Notes under the pieces: model-generated | Told to the model about the DNA's origin: nothing | Seen by the model: the letters and a program-made list of their open reading frames with translations, nothing else | Database searches by the model: none | Assembly (NCBI GenBank): GCA_900755995.1 | Contig: CAAEIM010000143.1 | Span: forward strand, 1 to 13,117 | Reading direction: 5' to 3' | Length of the DNA stretch: 13,117 nt | Origin: Clostridia bacterium | GTDB lineage: Bacteria > Bacillota > Clostridia > Oscillospirales > Acutalibacteraceae | Translations under genes and position numbers: made by a program | Shown: piece by piece, positions 1-6,427 of the stretch | Layout: each line of letters begins with the position of its first letter | How positions within the stretch are numbered: position 1 is the stretch's first letter

Positions 1-15
1 GCTTTGGAATAAAAA

Positions 16-432
16 TTATATTTTTTTATCAAATTCACTTCCGCATTTCGGACATCTCACCCTATGCTTGCCCTTTACATTTCTCACTCTGAGCTGAGCC
101 TTGCACACGGGACATTTCAGGTAGCGGTACTCCTTGTGATCGTGAATTTTTTTATATGTGAGCTTAAACCAGCTTATTACAGGGTTATAAATCTGTAAAA
201 AAGCTCGGTTTTCGGCACTTCTCTTAGTGATATTGCGTGACAGCGAACGAAAAACGGTAATTACTATTATTGCAATTTCAAAAACATCAATAATAAGCGT
301 GGGAAGCGGCGCAAAAACAAAAATATTAATAAACCAAAGCACAAGGAAAAGCACAAAAAGGCTGTTGTTCAGCTTGTCGGTGCCGTACCTACCCTGCATA
401 AAAACCGCAAACCTCTGCATTAAATTTCGCAT
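16..432 (-). CDS. Small two-helix membrane protein with C-terminal zinc ribbon
   Basis: This 138-residue protein of unknown function has two hydrophobic stretches, at about residues 24-41 and 44-62, which should form a membrane hairpin. A basic linker of about 40 residues follows. The C-terminus is a compact zinc ribbon with CPVC (Cys107, Cys110) and CPKC (Cys127, Cys130), the classic four-cysteine zinc site. The ATG at 432 is preceded by AAAGGA. An in-frame Met5 is an alternative start but has worse spacing. It lies 64 bp after the NAD(P)HX epimerase gene and has a good promoter of its own, so it need not belong to the pan operon. No catalytic motif is visible. A role in sensing or scaffolding at the membrane is only a guess from the architecture. 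The stop lies near the window edge, so no terminator can be judged. Confidence 0.8.
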   Translation of the reverse strand: MRNLMQRFAVFMQGRYGTDKLNNSLFVLFLVLWFINIFVFAPLPTLIIDVFEIAIIVITVFRSLSRNITKRSAENRAFLQIYNPVISWFKLTYKKIHDHKEYRYLKCPVCKAQLRVRNVKGKHRVRCPKCGSEFDKKI

Positions 433-455
433 AATATCAATTCCTTTCTAAAGCT

Positions 456-484
456 ATTTTATCACACACCGCATAACAAAGCAA
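456..484 (-). promoter_or_regulatory. Promoter of the zinc-ribbon membrane protein gene
   Basis: On the minus strand TTGCTT (479-484) and TAAAAT (456-461) are separated by exactly 17 bp. This fits a housekeeping sigma-A promoter about 24 bp upstream of the ATG at 432. It sits in the gap after the epimerase stop codon. Confidence 0.6.
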
Positions 485-496
485 TGCACAAAAGCC

Positions 497-1357
497 TTAA
501 TCGTTCCTTATGTAATCGGCACAGAAATAAATATACTTTACGTCTGCAATAACCGCCGAATGTTCGGTCTTTACAACAATAGTCTTTTTGCTTTTTTCAC
601 TCATTTTTGCTATCACTTCGGTAATATTACAGCTTTCCGCCGAATAATTAAACTTTTCAAAGAACTCCTCGATTGTATAAACCTCTGAGTTGTAGCCCTC
701 AAAAAGCGGAAGTCTGCCGTAATCTATCAGCTTATACTCGTCAAGCAAAAGCGGAATCCCTATGTCTGCATTTGTAAGTGAATCAATATAATACGGAGCG
801 TCGTTGAGAAAAAGTCCGGTTTTAAGACTGCCGATTGAAACTGTTAAATCGGAATTTACCGCAAGCTCGCCGTAGCCTGTGTCGCCGTTTATGCCGCTGT
901 TGATGTCAGCACTGACCACATAGGCGGACGTCATATTTATCTGCGTTACAGCCTGAGCGATTTCGCCCTCTACCTTTCCTGAAAAACCCGTGCCCAGCAG
1001 GCAATCCACTACTATGTCATAGCCCTCAAAATTACCTGCTTCGTCAAGCGACCTTTCGTCTGCTCCGAGCGATTTTGCAAGCTGATAATAATAAAGTCCG
1101 TCCTTGGAAAAGCCCTCGACCGCCCTCACAATAGTGCAGGGCAGATTATGCCTGAGCAAAACGCAGGCGAGAGCGTAGCCGTCGCCGCCGTTGTTTCCCT
1201 TGCCGCAGACAACGCAGGTTTTGCCCACAAACCTTACCTTATCAAAAATTCCCTGCGCCGCCCTCATCATCAGCTCCGACGAAAGGGTGCCCGAAGCAAT
1301 GGTGTGCGCATCGCTTTCCCTCATATTTTTAACAGATACTACCTTTTCAAAATCCAT
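497..1357 (-). CDS. nnrE: NAD(P)H-hydrate epimerase with unusual C-terminal extension
   Basis: YjeF_N-family enzyme that interconverts the R and S forms of hydrated NAD(P)H (NAD(P)HX), part of nicotinamide-cofactor repair in the cytoplasm. Family motifs are GKGNNGGDG (residues 52-60), DCLLGTGFSG (118-127) and ADINSGINGDTG (150-161), the last corresponding to the usual DIPSG-DADTG loop. The Rossmann-like epimerase domain ends near residue 202. The protein then continues for about 85 residues, where a bifunctional enzyme would carry the ADP-dependent dehydratase domain (about 270 residues). The tail contains a piece resembling that domain's late part (residues 227-278, with VVKTEHSAVIAD where VVLKGxxTVIAD is usual) but stops before the catalytic GTGD motif. 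Dehydratase activity is therefore not expected from this protein. It starts at ATG 1357 after AAAGGA, 37 bp after birA, as the last gene of the pan/coa operon. Confidence 0.88.
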   Translation of the reverse strand: MDFEKVVSVKNMRESDAHTIASGTLSSELMMRAAQGIFDKVRFVGKTCVVCGKGNNGGDGYALACVLLRHNLPCTIVRAVEGFSKDGLYYYQLAKSLGADERSLDEAGNFEGYDIVVDCLLGTGFSGKVEGEIAQAVTQINMTSAYVVSADINSGINGDTGYGELAVNSDLTVSIGSLKTGLFLNDAPYYIDSLTNADIGIPLLLDEYKLIDYGRLPLFEGYNSEVYTIEEFFEKFNYSAESCNITEVIAKMSEKSKKTIVVKTEHSAVIADVKYIYFCADYIRND

Positions 1358-1394
1358 ATTAATTTCCTTTCGGTAATCAAATAAACAGCCTTTT

Positions 1395-2372
1395 TCAGTA
1401 TATTCCCTGAACGGTAACCTCTCCCGAATTTACAGTATAAAGAGTTCCGTCCTCAAGCCGAACGACTATCTCGCCCTTACCGTCAATTTTTTCTGCTGTT
1501 CCGCTAATCTGCTGAGAATTTTTAAAAAAGCTGACATTTCTGCCTATAGTGGCGCAAAGGGCAGTGTATTCCTCCAATGCCTTTTCTGTGAGCCTTAAAT
1601 CATTTGTCAAAAGCTCTTTTTCGAGATATTCAACAGCAAGAGCCAGAAGCTCGTTGCAGTCAACGTGTTTTCCTGTTTCAAGAAAAATTGAGGTTGCCTT
1701 GTGGGCAATTTCCTTTGGAAACTGCTCCTGCTCCACATTTATACCGATGCCTGTAACAGTATATTCAACGGTATGAAATTCTGCGCTCAGCTCGGTAAGA
1801 ATACCCACAAGCTTTTTGTTGCCCACAATAATATCGTTGGGCCACTTGATTTTGCAGTCAATGTTTGCGTAATCTCTGATTGCCTTGCACACGGCAAGAC
1901 CTGCGAGCGGAGTAATTCCCGAAATCTCCCCCGGCTCAATATCGGGGCGGAGCAAAAATGAAAACGCAATGCAGTCGTCCTTATTACTCTGCCAAGCTCT
2001 GCCGAGCCTGCCCTTGCCCTTTGTCTGTTCCCTTGCGGCTGCAAGAGTTCCGCTTTCGCACCCCTTTGAGCCAAGCTCTTTGAGGTAATCATTTGTTGAG
2101 CCTACAGTGTCGAGCACAATAATATTTTTGCCGATAAGCTTTGTATTCAGGTGGGATTTGACTGCGCACGAATTTAAGTATTTGGGATAAGAAACCAGAC
2201 GGTAGCCCCTGCGTGTTACCGAATCAATGACATAACCGTTTTCCCTGAGCGCATTTATTGCTTTCCAGACAGCCTGACGGGAAACTCCAAGCTCTGACGA
2301 AAGCTCCTGCCCCGACACATAGCCGTTTGCCGCTGAAAGCAATTCAATTATTCTTTCCTGCATAAAAATCAT
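1395..2372 (-). CDS. birA: Bifunctional biotin-protein ligase / biotin operon repressor
   Basis: This 325-residue protein activates biotin with ATP and attaches it to the lysine of biotin carboxyl carrier domains. The N-terminal winged helix-turn-helix (about residues 5-60, with ELSSELGVSRQAVWKAINAL) shows it is the DNA-binding class that can also repress biotin genes. The catalytic domain has GKGRLGRAW (119-127) for biotinyl-AMP binding, KWPND (176-180) and KLVGILTE. A small SH3-like C-terminal domain covers about residues 275-325. Length is typical of BirA. The start is ambiguous: ATG at 2372 has AGGA only 4 bases away, while ATG at 2363 (Met4) has weaker but better-spaced purines. It follows coaBC by 40 bp and precedes the epimerase gene by 37 bp, so co-transcription is likely. 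The type III pantothenate kinase gene often found beside birA is absent. Confidence 0.95.
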   Translation of the reverse strand: MIFMQERIIELLSAANGYVSGQELSSELGVSRQAVWKAINALRENGYVIDSVTRRGYRLVSYPKYLNSCAVKSHLNTKLIGKNIIVLDTVGSTNDYLKELGSKGCESGTLAAAREQTKGKGRLGRAWQSNKDDCIAFSFLLRPDIEPGEISGITPLAGLAVCKAIRDYANIDCKIKWPNDIIVGNKKLVGILTELSAEFHTVEYTVTGIGINVEQEQFPKEIAHKATSIFLETGKHVDCNELLALAVEYLEKELLTNDLRLTEKALEEYTALCATIGRNVSFFKNSQQISGTAEKIDGKGEIVVRLEDGTLYTVNSGEVTVQGIY

Positions 2373-2412
2373 CCAATCCTAAAAATTTACCGATACAAAG
2401 CTTGTTGCGTTA

Positions 2413-3606
2413 TTATCCGTTTAACTCGGAAATTCTGTCAAGTATTTTTTCTGCAACCTCCGCCTTTGACATAAGCTCAAGCTCGGTTGTGCTATTTTTA
2501 TCAATAATCGTCACCACATTGGTGTCGCACTGAAAGCCTGCGCCGTCAACCTTTAAGTTATTGCAGACTATCATATCAAGATTTTTGCTCTCAAGCTTTT
2601 TTCTTGAATTTTCGGTCATATTCTGAGTTTCCATAGAAAAGCCACAGATAAACTGGCCTTTCTGCTTTCGCTCTCCGAGCGACTTTAAAATGTCCTTTGT
2701 AGGCTCAAGGGCAATGCTGTCCATACCGTCAGCCTTTTTCAGCTTGTTTTGGGCAGTCTGCTTCGGTCTGAAATCCGCCACTGCCGCCGCCTTTATTACT
2801 ATGTCTGTATTTTCAAACTCCGAGGTCACCGCTTCATACATATCCTGAGCAGTAGTCACCCTTACAGTTTTTACAAAAGGAGCGGGGGCAAGCTGTACCT
2901 CGCCCGAAACAAGGGTTACCTGCGCACCCCTGAGCATTGCCGCCCTTGCAACTGCATAACCCATTTTGCCCGATGAATGATTGGTGATATACCGCACCGG
3001 GTCAATGCTCTCCTGCGTAGGGCCTGCGGTGACGAGCACCCTTTTACCCTTGAAATCCTGCTTATCAGAAAGCACCCTTTCAAGATAATCGAGCAAAACC
3101 TGTTCGTCGGGCATTTTGCCCCTGCCCGTTGTGCCGCAGGCAAGCCTGCCCTCGGCGGGAGGTACTATAATATATCCGAATTTTTCAAGCCGTTTGAGGT
3201 TATCCTGAACAATCGGATTTTCAAACATATTTGTATTCATAGCAGGTGAAATAATTACAGGGCAAATGCACGCCATAACCGTTGTGGTGAGCATATCGTC
3301 TGCAATACCGTTTGCAATTTTTCCGATTACATTTGCCGATGCAGGCGCAATCAGCACCGCATCGGCACCTGTTGCAAGCGAAATATGCGCTACATTGCGC
3401 TGAAAATTTCTGTCAAAGGTATCGGTGATACATCTGTTTTTGGTAAGCTCCTCAAAGGTGACCGGGTGAATGAAATTAGTTGCGTTTTTGGTCATCAGAA
3501 CATTGACATTACAGCCTTTTTTTACAAGCGCACTTGCAATATTTGCTGACTTGTAGGCGGCTATACTGCCGGTTACGCCGAGAATTATATTTTTGCCCTT
3601 AAACAT
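2413..3606 (-). CDS. coaBC: Phosphopantothenoylcysteine decarboxylase / phosphopantothenate-cysteine ligase
   Basis: Bifunctional CoA-biosynthesis enzyme of 397 residues, the normal full length. The N-terminal CoaC half is an FMN-dependent decarboxylase with the active-site His74 (NVAHISL), PASAN (88-92), PAMN (121-124) and the catalytic Cys157 in ACGTTGRGKM. The C-terminal CoaB half, from about residue 187, ligates cysteine to 4'-phosphopantothenate using CTP. It carries LVTAGPTQESIDPVRYITN, then HSSGKMG, then KAAAVADFRPK and the lysine-rich KLKK loop near 288-291. Both halves look intact. The ATG at 3606 lies 1 base after the panD stop, with GGAGG inside the end of panD, indicating tight translational coupling. 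It is the fourth gene of the pan operon and takes phosphopantothenate to phosphopantetheine. Confidence 0.97.
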   Translation of the reverse strand: MFKGKNIILGVTGSIAAYKSANIASALVKKGCNVNVLMTKNATNFIHPVTFEELTKNRCITDTFDRNFQRNVAHISLATGADAVLIAPASANVIGKIANGIADDMLTTTVMACICPVIISPAMNTNMFENPIVQDNLKRLEKFGYIIVPPAEGRLACGTTGRGKMPDEQVLLDYLERVLSDKQDFKGKRVLVTAGPTQESIDPVRYITNHSSGKMGYAVARAAMLRGAQVTLVSGEVQLAPAPFVKTVRVTTAQDMYEAVTSEFENTDIVIKAAAVADFRPKQTAQNKLKKADGMDSIALEPTKDILKSLGERKQKGQFICGFSMETQNMTENSRKKLESKNLDMIVCNNLKVDGAGFQCDTNVVTIIDKNSTTELELMSKAEVAEKILDRISELNG

Positions 3607-3607
3607 C

Positions 3608-4003
3608 TCAGTCCTCCATATCCTTTAAAAGACCGTGCTTTTCGTATGAGGTTACCTTTGTGATTTTGTTGCTGTCATCAACAAAAACCACCTTTGGCTT
3701 GTGCTCTGCCGCCTCTTTGCAGTCAAGGTCTGCATAGCTCATAATAATAACCTTGTCGCCCTTCTGCACACATCTTGCCGCTGCACCGTTAAGGCAGATA
3801 ACGCCTGAGCCTTCTTCGCCTGCTATAACATAGGTTTCAAATCTCTGACCGTTGTTTACATCGGCAATCTGCACCTTTTCGTATTCAATAATTGAGCAGG
3901 CTTTCATTAAAGCCTCGTCAATGGTGATTGAGCCTACATAGTCAAGCTCCGCCTGAGTCACAGTTGCACGGTGTATCTTACTTTTAAGCATTGTAACTGT
4001 CAT
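3608..4003 (-). CDS. panD: Aspartate 1-decarboxylase proenzyme
   Basis: Pyruvoyl-dependent enzyme that decarboxylates L-aspartate to beta-alanine, one of the two halves of pantothenate. The 131-residue proenzyme has the self-cleavage site Gly24-Ser25 within LDYVGSITID, so Ser25 should become the pyruvoyl group. Lys9, Arg54, Thr57 and Tyr58 (NGQRFETYVI) match the residues used for substrate binding and processing in the family, and NGAAARC is also conserved. Start ATG at 4003 has GGGAG upstream. It sits 27 bp after panC and one base before coaBC. Clostridial PanD enzymes generally process themselves, and no separate PanM/PanZ factor is seen here. Confidence 0.97.
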   Translation of the reverse strand: MTVTMLKSKIHRATVTQAELDYVGSITIDEALMKACSIIEYEKVQIADVNNGQRFETYVIAGEEGSGVICLNGAAARCVQKGDKVIIMSYADLDCKEAAEHKPKVVFVDDSNKITKVTSYEKHGLLKDMED

Positions 4004-4030
4004 AACGCTCTCCCTTTTCTCCGAATATGC

Positions 4031-4888
4031 TTACAGCTTGTCGGTGTCAACAATAAAGTTATCTATAAGTCTTGTTTTGCCTATGTAAACCGCAATGGCG
4101 GTGAGAACGTATCCGCTGTATTTTTCAAGCGGTGTAATGCTCAGAGCATCTACCACGCTTACATAGTCAATTTTTGCCAGAGGTTCTGCCGAAATGCACT
4201 TGGTCATAGCCTCAATAACGGCGTTGGCGTCACGTTCACCATTTTCAACCATTTTTTTGCCGAGAGCAATACTCCTGCTGAGCACAAGAGCAGCCTGTCT
4301 TTCCTCTGCCGAAAGGTAGGTGTTTCTTGAGCTTTTTGCAAGTCCGTCTGCCTCACGCACTATCGGACAGCCCTTGATTTCAATGTCAAAATTCAAATCC
4401 TGAACCATTCTCTTTATAATTGCAAGCTGTTGAGCGTCCTTTTCGCCAAAATATGCTCTGTCGGGAGCAACAATATTGAAAAGCTTGCTTACAACAGTGC
4501 ATACGCCGCCAAAGTGAGTTGGTCTTGTTTTGCCGCACAGCTCCTTTGTGAGTCCGCTCATAACCACGCTCGTAGAAAAGCCGTTCGGGTACATTTCCTC
4601 GGGCGCAGGGTTAAAAATAAGGCTTGCGCCTGCCGAGCTGCAAAGTGCGGTGTCCTTTTCAATATCTCTTGGGTAGCTCTCCAAATCCTCATTTGGGGCA
4701 AACTGAATAGGATTTACAAAAATGCTGACTACTACCCTGTCGTTTTCCTTTACGGCTCTGTCGATAAGGCTCTTGTGACCATCGTGAAGATAGCCCATTG
4801 TGGGAACAAGACCTACCGACAGTCCCTGTTTTTTCCATTCCTTAACCTGTTTTCTGACCTGTGAAACAGATCCTGTAAGCTTTATCAT
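4031..4888 (-). CDS. panC: Pantothenate synthetase (pantoate-beta-alanine ligase)
   Basis: ATP-dependent enzyme of 285 residues that joins pantoate (from the PanB product) with beta-alanine (from PanD) through a pantoyl-adenylate. It belongs to the nucleotidyltransferase superfamily related to class I aminoacyl-tRNA synthetases. It has PTMGYLHDGH (residues 29-38), with the HxGH signature at His35-His38, FVNPxQF (57-63), FGEKDAQQ (147-154) and KSSRN (185-189) as the KMSKS-like loop. The C-terminal dimerisation domain is present. Its ATG overlaps the panB stop in an ATGA junction (4885-4888), typical of translational coupling and strong evidence for one operon. The protein looks complete. Confidence 0.97.
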   Translation of the reverse strand: MIKLTGSVSQVRKQVKEWKKQGLSVGLVPTMGYLHDGHKSLIDRAVKENDRVVVSIFVNPIQFAPNEDLESYPRDIEKDTALCSSAGASLIFNPAPEEMYPNGFSTSVVMSGLTKELCGKTRPTHFGGVCTVVSKLFNIVAPDRAYFGEKDAQQLAIIKRMVQDLNFDIEIKGCPIVREADGLAKSSRNTYLSAEERQAALVLSRSIALGKKMVENGERDANAVIEAMTKCISAEPLAKIDYVSVVDALSITPLEKYSGYVLTAIAVYIGKTRLIDNFIVDTDKL

Positions 4889-5724
4889 TGTTCTTCCTCC
4901 ATAACCTTTTTCATAACCTCGTCATCAATCTTAAATCCGTGCTCCTCGCCCGGGAAGGCGCCCGATTTGGTTTCATTTATATAATCAATAAACGCCTGAC
5001 GCATATACGAGCCTGCGTCTGCGTATTTTTTAACAAATTTTGGTGTATAATCGCTGAACATTCCGAGCATATCCTGATACACAAGCACCTGACCGTCACA
5101 GCCTGCGCCTGCGCCTATGCCTATGGTAGGAATGTCAAGGATTTTAGTAACATACTCGGCAAGCTTTGCCGGCACGCACTCAAGCACCACTGCAAATGCG
5201 CCTGCCGCCTGAACAGCCAGAGCGTCCTTCACAAGCTTTTGGGCTGAAAGCTCGTCCTTGCACTGCACCTTAAAGCCGCCGAGGGCATTTACAGACTGAG
5301 GTGTAAGTCCGAGATGAGCCATAACAGGAATACCTGCCTGAGTAATAGCCCTGATTGCATCGCAAACACTTTCGCCGCCCTCAAGCTTTACTGCGCCTGC
5401 GTTTGCCTCCTTCATAAGTCTGCCTGCGTTTACAAGTGCGTCATATGCTGAGGTCTGATACGACATAAAGGGCATATCGACAACCACCAGTGCTTCCTTT
5501 GCACCTCTTGCCACAGCCGCACCGTGGTGAATCATATCCTCCATAGTGACGGCTACAGTGCTCTCGTAGCCTAAAATTACATTGCCGAGCGAGTCGCCCA
5601 CGAGGATTGCGTCAACCCCCGCCTCGTCTATCAGCTTTGCTGTTGAATAATCATAGGCGGTAAGCATAGTCAGCTTTTCACCCGTTTGTTTTGCCTTGGC
5701 AAATGTAGTTACAGTTTTTTTCAT
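4885..5724 (-). CDS. panB: 3-methyl-2-oxobutanoate hydroxymethyltransferase
   Basis: First committed enzyme of pantothenate synthesis. It transfers a hydroxymethyl group from 5,10-methylene-tetrahydrofolate to ketoisovalerate to give ketopantoate. The 279-residue TIM-barrel protein has the metal and substrate residues of the family: Asp44 in LVGDSLGN, Asp83 in VVDMPF, Glu115 in KLEGGE, and the catalytic Glu182 in LECVP. AHLGLTPQSVNALGGF and TIGIGAGAGCDGQVLVYQD are further signatures. The ATG at 5724 has AAGGAG nine bases upstream. It is the first gene of the operon and follows a leader of about 120 nt with a terminator-like hairpin, so expression is probably controlled by attenuation. The ketopantoate reductase needed for the next step is not in this window; IlvC may substitute. 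Confidence 0.97.
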   Translation of the reverse strand: MKKTVTTFAKAKQTGEKLTMLTAYDYSTAKLIDEAGVDAILVGDSLGNVILGYESTVAVTMEDMIHHGAAVARGAKEALVVVDMPFMSYQTSAYDALVNAGRLMKEANAGAVKLEGGESVCDAIRAITQAGIPVMAHLGLTPQSVNALGGFKVQCKDELSAQKLVKDALAVQAAGAFAVVLECVPAKLAEYVTKILDIPTIGIGAGAGCDGQVLVYQDMLGMFSDYTPKFVKKYADAGSYMRQAFIDYINETKSGAFPGEEHGFKIDDEVMKKVMEEEQ

Positions 5725-5762
5725 TGGTATATTCTCCTTAAAAAATATTAGAAAATACCGCT

Positions 5763-5801
5763 AAACAAATAAAGGATTTACAAGTCATACTCAGTAAATC
5801 C
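5763..5801 (-). terminator. Intrinsic-terminator-like hairpin in the panB leader (attenuator)
   Basis: On the minus strand GGATTTAC and GTAAATCC form a perfect 8-bp stem (5774-5781 with 5794-5801). The 12-nt loop can add three more pairs (AGU/ACU). TTTATTTGTTT follows directly. The hairpin lies between the predicted promoter and panB, in the same transcript, so it should act as an attenuator rather than the end of an upstream gene. Confidence 0.6.
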
Positions 5802-5847
5802 CGTACCGCTTTCCGTGCTGTCCTGCTCCTATGGATACAGGCGGCAG
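5802..5847 (-). promoter_or_regulatory. Candidate pan RNA motif (structured panB leader)
   Basis: Between the predicted panB transcription start (about 5847) and the attenuator hairpin is a compact G-rich element. On the minus strand CCGC (5841-5844) can pair with GCGG (5806-5809). Inside it CTG/CAG and TCC-ATA-GGA form a small hairpin with an asymmetric internal loop, and an unpaired purine-rich strand (GACAGCACGGAAA) lies on the 3' side. An alternative pairing CTGT/ACAG (5837-5840 with 5818-5821) is also possible. Bacterial pan RNAs are short hairpins with bulged bases found in the 5' UTR of panB/panC/panD genes, including in Firmicutes. Position and size fit well, but the consensus could not be checked by covariance model. 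No other riboswitch class was recognised. Confidence 0.5.
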
Positions 5848-5853
5848 AATATA

Positions 5854-5882
5854 ACATTATGCACAAAACCTCCTAACAGCAA
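5854..5882 (-). promoter_or_regulatory. Probable panB operon promoter
   Basis: Minus-strand TTGCTG (5877-5882) and TAATGT (5854-5859) are spaced by 17 bp, placing the start of transcription near 5847 and giving a leader of about 120 nt. The -10 box is imperfect. The sequence around the -35 box (acggA...) can also pair as DNA with 5812-5821, which would matter only if transcription starts further upstream. Confidence 0.45.
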
Positions 5883-6080
5883 ACGGAGATATATTCAGGC
5901 AAAAATTTTTAAAAACCTCGCCGGAATACGGCTGTAATCAGCCCTTGTGCCTTGCCTCGAGCTATAGCAAAACCGGTCAAAATAGTTCATTAAGTTTTGC
6001 TCTGCTTTAATAAGTGGTACAGTTTCGAAGCGAATACTATCCAAGTCATATACTACCACAACATCTCAAAAAATGCAATA
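5883..6080. other. Intergenic region without a gene, with possible RNA structure
   Basis: No credible coding sequence was found on either strand. Several short inverted repeats are visible: GTGGTA/TACCAC (6014-6019 with 6054-6059) enclosing a second TTCG/CGAA hairpin, GGCTG-ATTA-CAGCC (5930-5943), and a CTCG/CGAG pairing followed on the minus strand by a T-rich run near 5901-5915. The last may help terminate transcription coming from the Nif11-like gene. None matches an RNA family that I recognise. Confidence 0.4.
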
Positions 6081-6368
6081 TTATTCTCCTCTGCCCCACT
6101 CAAGGCTCAAGAAAAACTGCTCGTAGGCATCATCCCAGCCATCTATGCCGTTTACTCCACCGCCGTTTACACTGCGCAGCTTTGAATCGTTCATATCCTG
6201 TCCCAAGGCAAAAAGCTCGCCTATCTGCACATCGTAGCCAAGGCTTTGGCACAGACTGCAAAACTCAGCCACGGGGTCAGCCATAGCTTTTGTTGCAATA
6301 AGCCTTGACCTCAGCTCGTTGTTCTGCCTTGCGTCACACAAAAGCCTGTCAAGCTCCTTTTCTATCAC
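6081..6368 (-). CDS. Nif11-like leader peptide (orphan RiPP precursor candidate)
   Basis: This 95-residue acidic protein resembles Nif11-like leader peptides, precursors of ribosomally made and modified natural products. The helical N-terminal part (about residues 1-66) follows the family pattern: LR..L near 19-23, DPVAEFCSLCQSLGYDV (31-47), then EL and DSKLRSVNGG. The NGG at 68-70 matches the double-glycine cleavage site used by C39-peptidase transporters. The remaining 24-25 residues would be the core; they are acidic, contain two Trp, two Phe and one Tyr, and end WGRGE. The core has no Cys or Thr and only one Ser, so lanthionine or sactionine rings are unlikely. Start is GTG at 6368, supported by GGAG seven bases upstream. 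No maturase, transporter or peptidase is in the window. It could instead be a non-secreted regulatory Nif11 protein. Confidence 0.75.
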   Translation of the reverse strand: MIEKELDRLLCDARQNNELRSRLIATKAMADPVAEFCSLCQSLGYDVQIGELFALGQDMNDSKLRSVNGGGVNGIDGWDDAYEQFFLSLEWGRGE

Positions 6369-6396
6369 AAAATCACTCCAAAAAGTAAAAATATAA

Positions 6397-6416
6397 GGTC
6401 ACCCGTAGGATGACCC
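6397..6416 (-). terminator. Hairpin between membrane peptide and Nif11-like gene
   Basis: GGTCA (6397-6401) pairs with TGACC (6411-6415), with two extra C-G pairs inside and one bulged base. On the minus strand it is followed by TTATATTTTT, twelve bases after the upstream stop codon. On the plus strand it is followed by CTTTTT. It could be a bidirectional terminator. As no clear promoter was found for the Nif11-like gene, partial read-through may drive that gene. Confidence 0.5.
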
Positions 6417-6427
6417 TTTTTAATCAA

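Noticed and set aside
4430..4864. 144-residue plus-strand open frame opposite panC
   Set aside because: It is antisense to a well-conserved gene, has no binding site and no recognisable domain; a compositional shadow.
5740..5890. T-box, tetrahydrofolate riboswitch, ZTP riboswitch or SRP RNA upstream of panB
   Set aside because: The GGTGGAACCGCG T-box core, the known folate and ZTP riboswitch cores and the SRP GGAAGGAAGCA-type loop are all absent.
5997..6185. 62-residue plus-strand open frame overlapping the Nif11-like gene
   Set aside because: No ribosome binding site, and its second half is antisense to the Nif11-like coding sequence.
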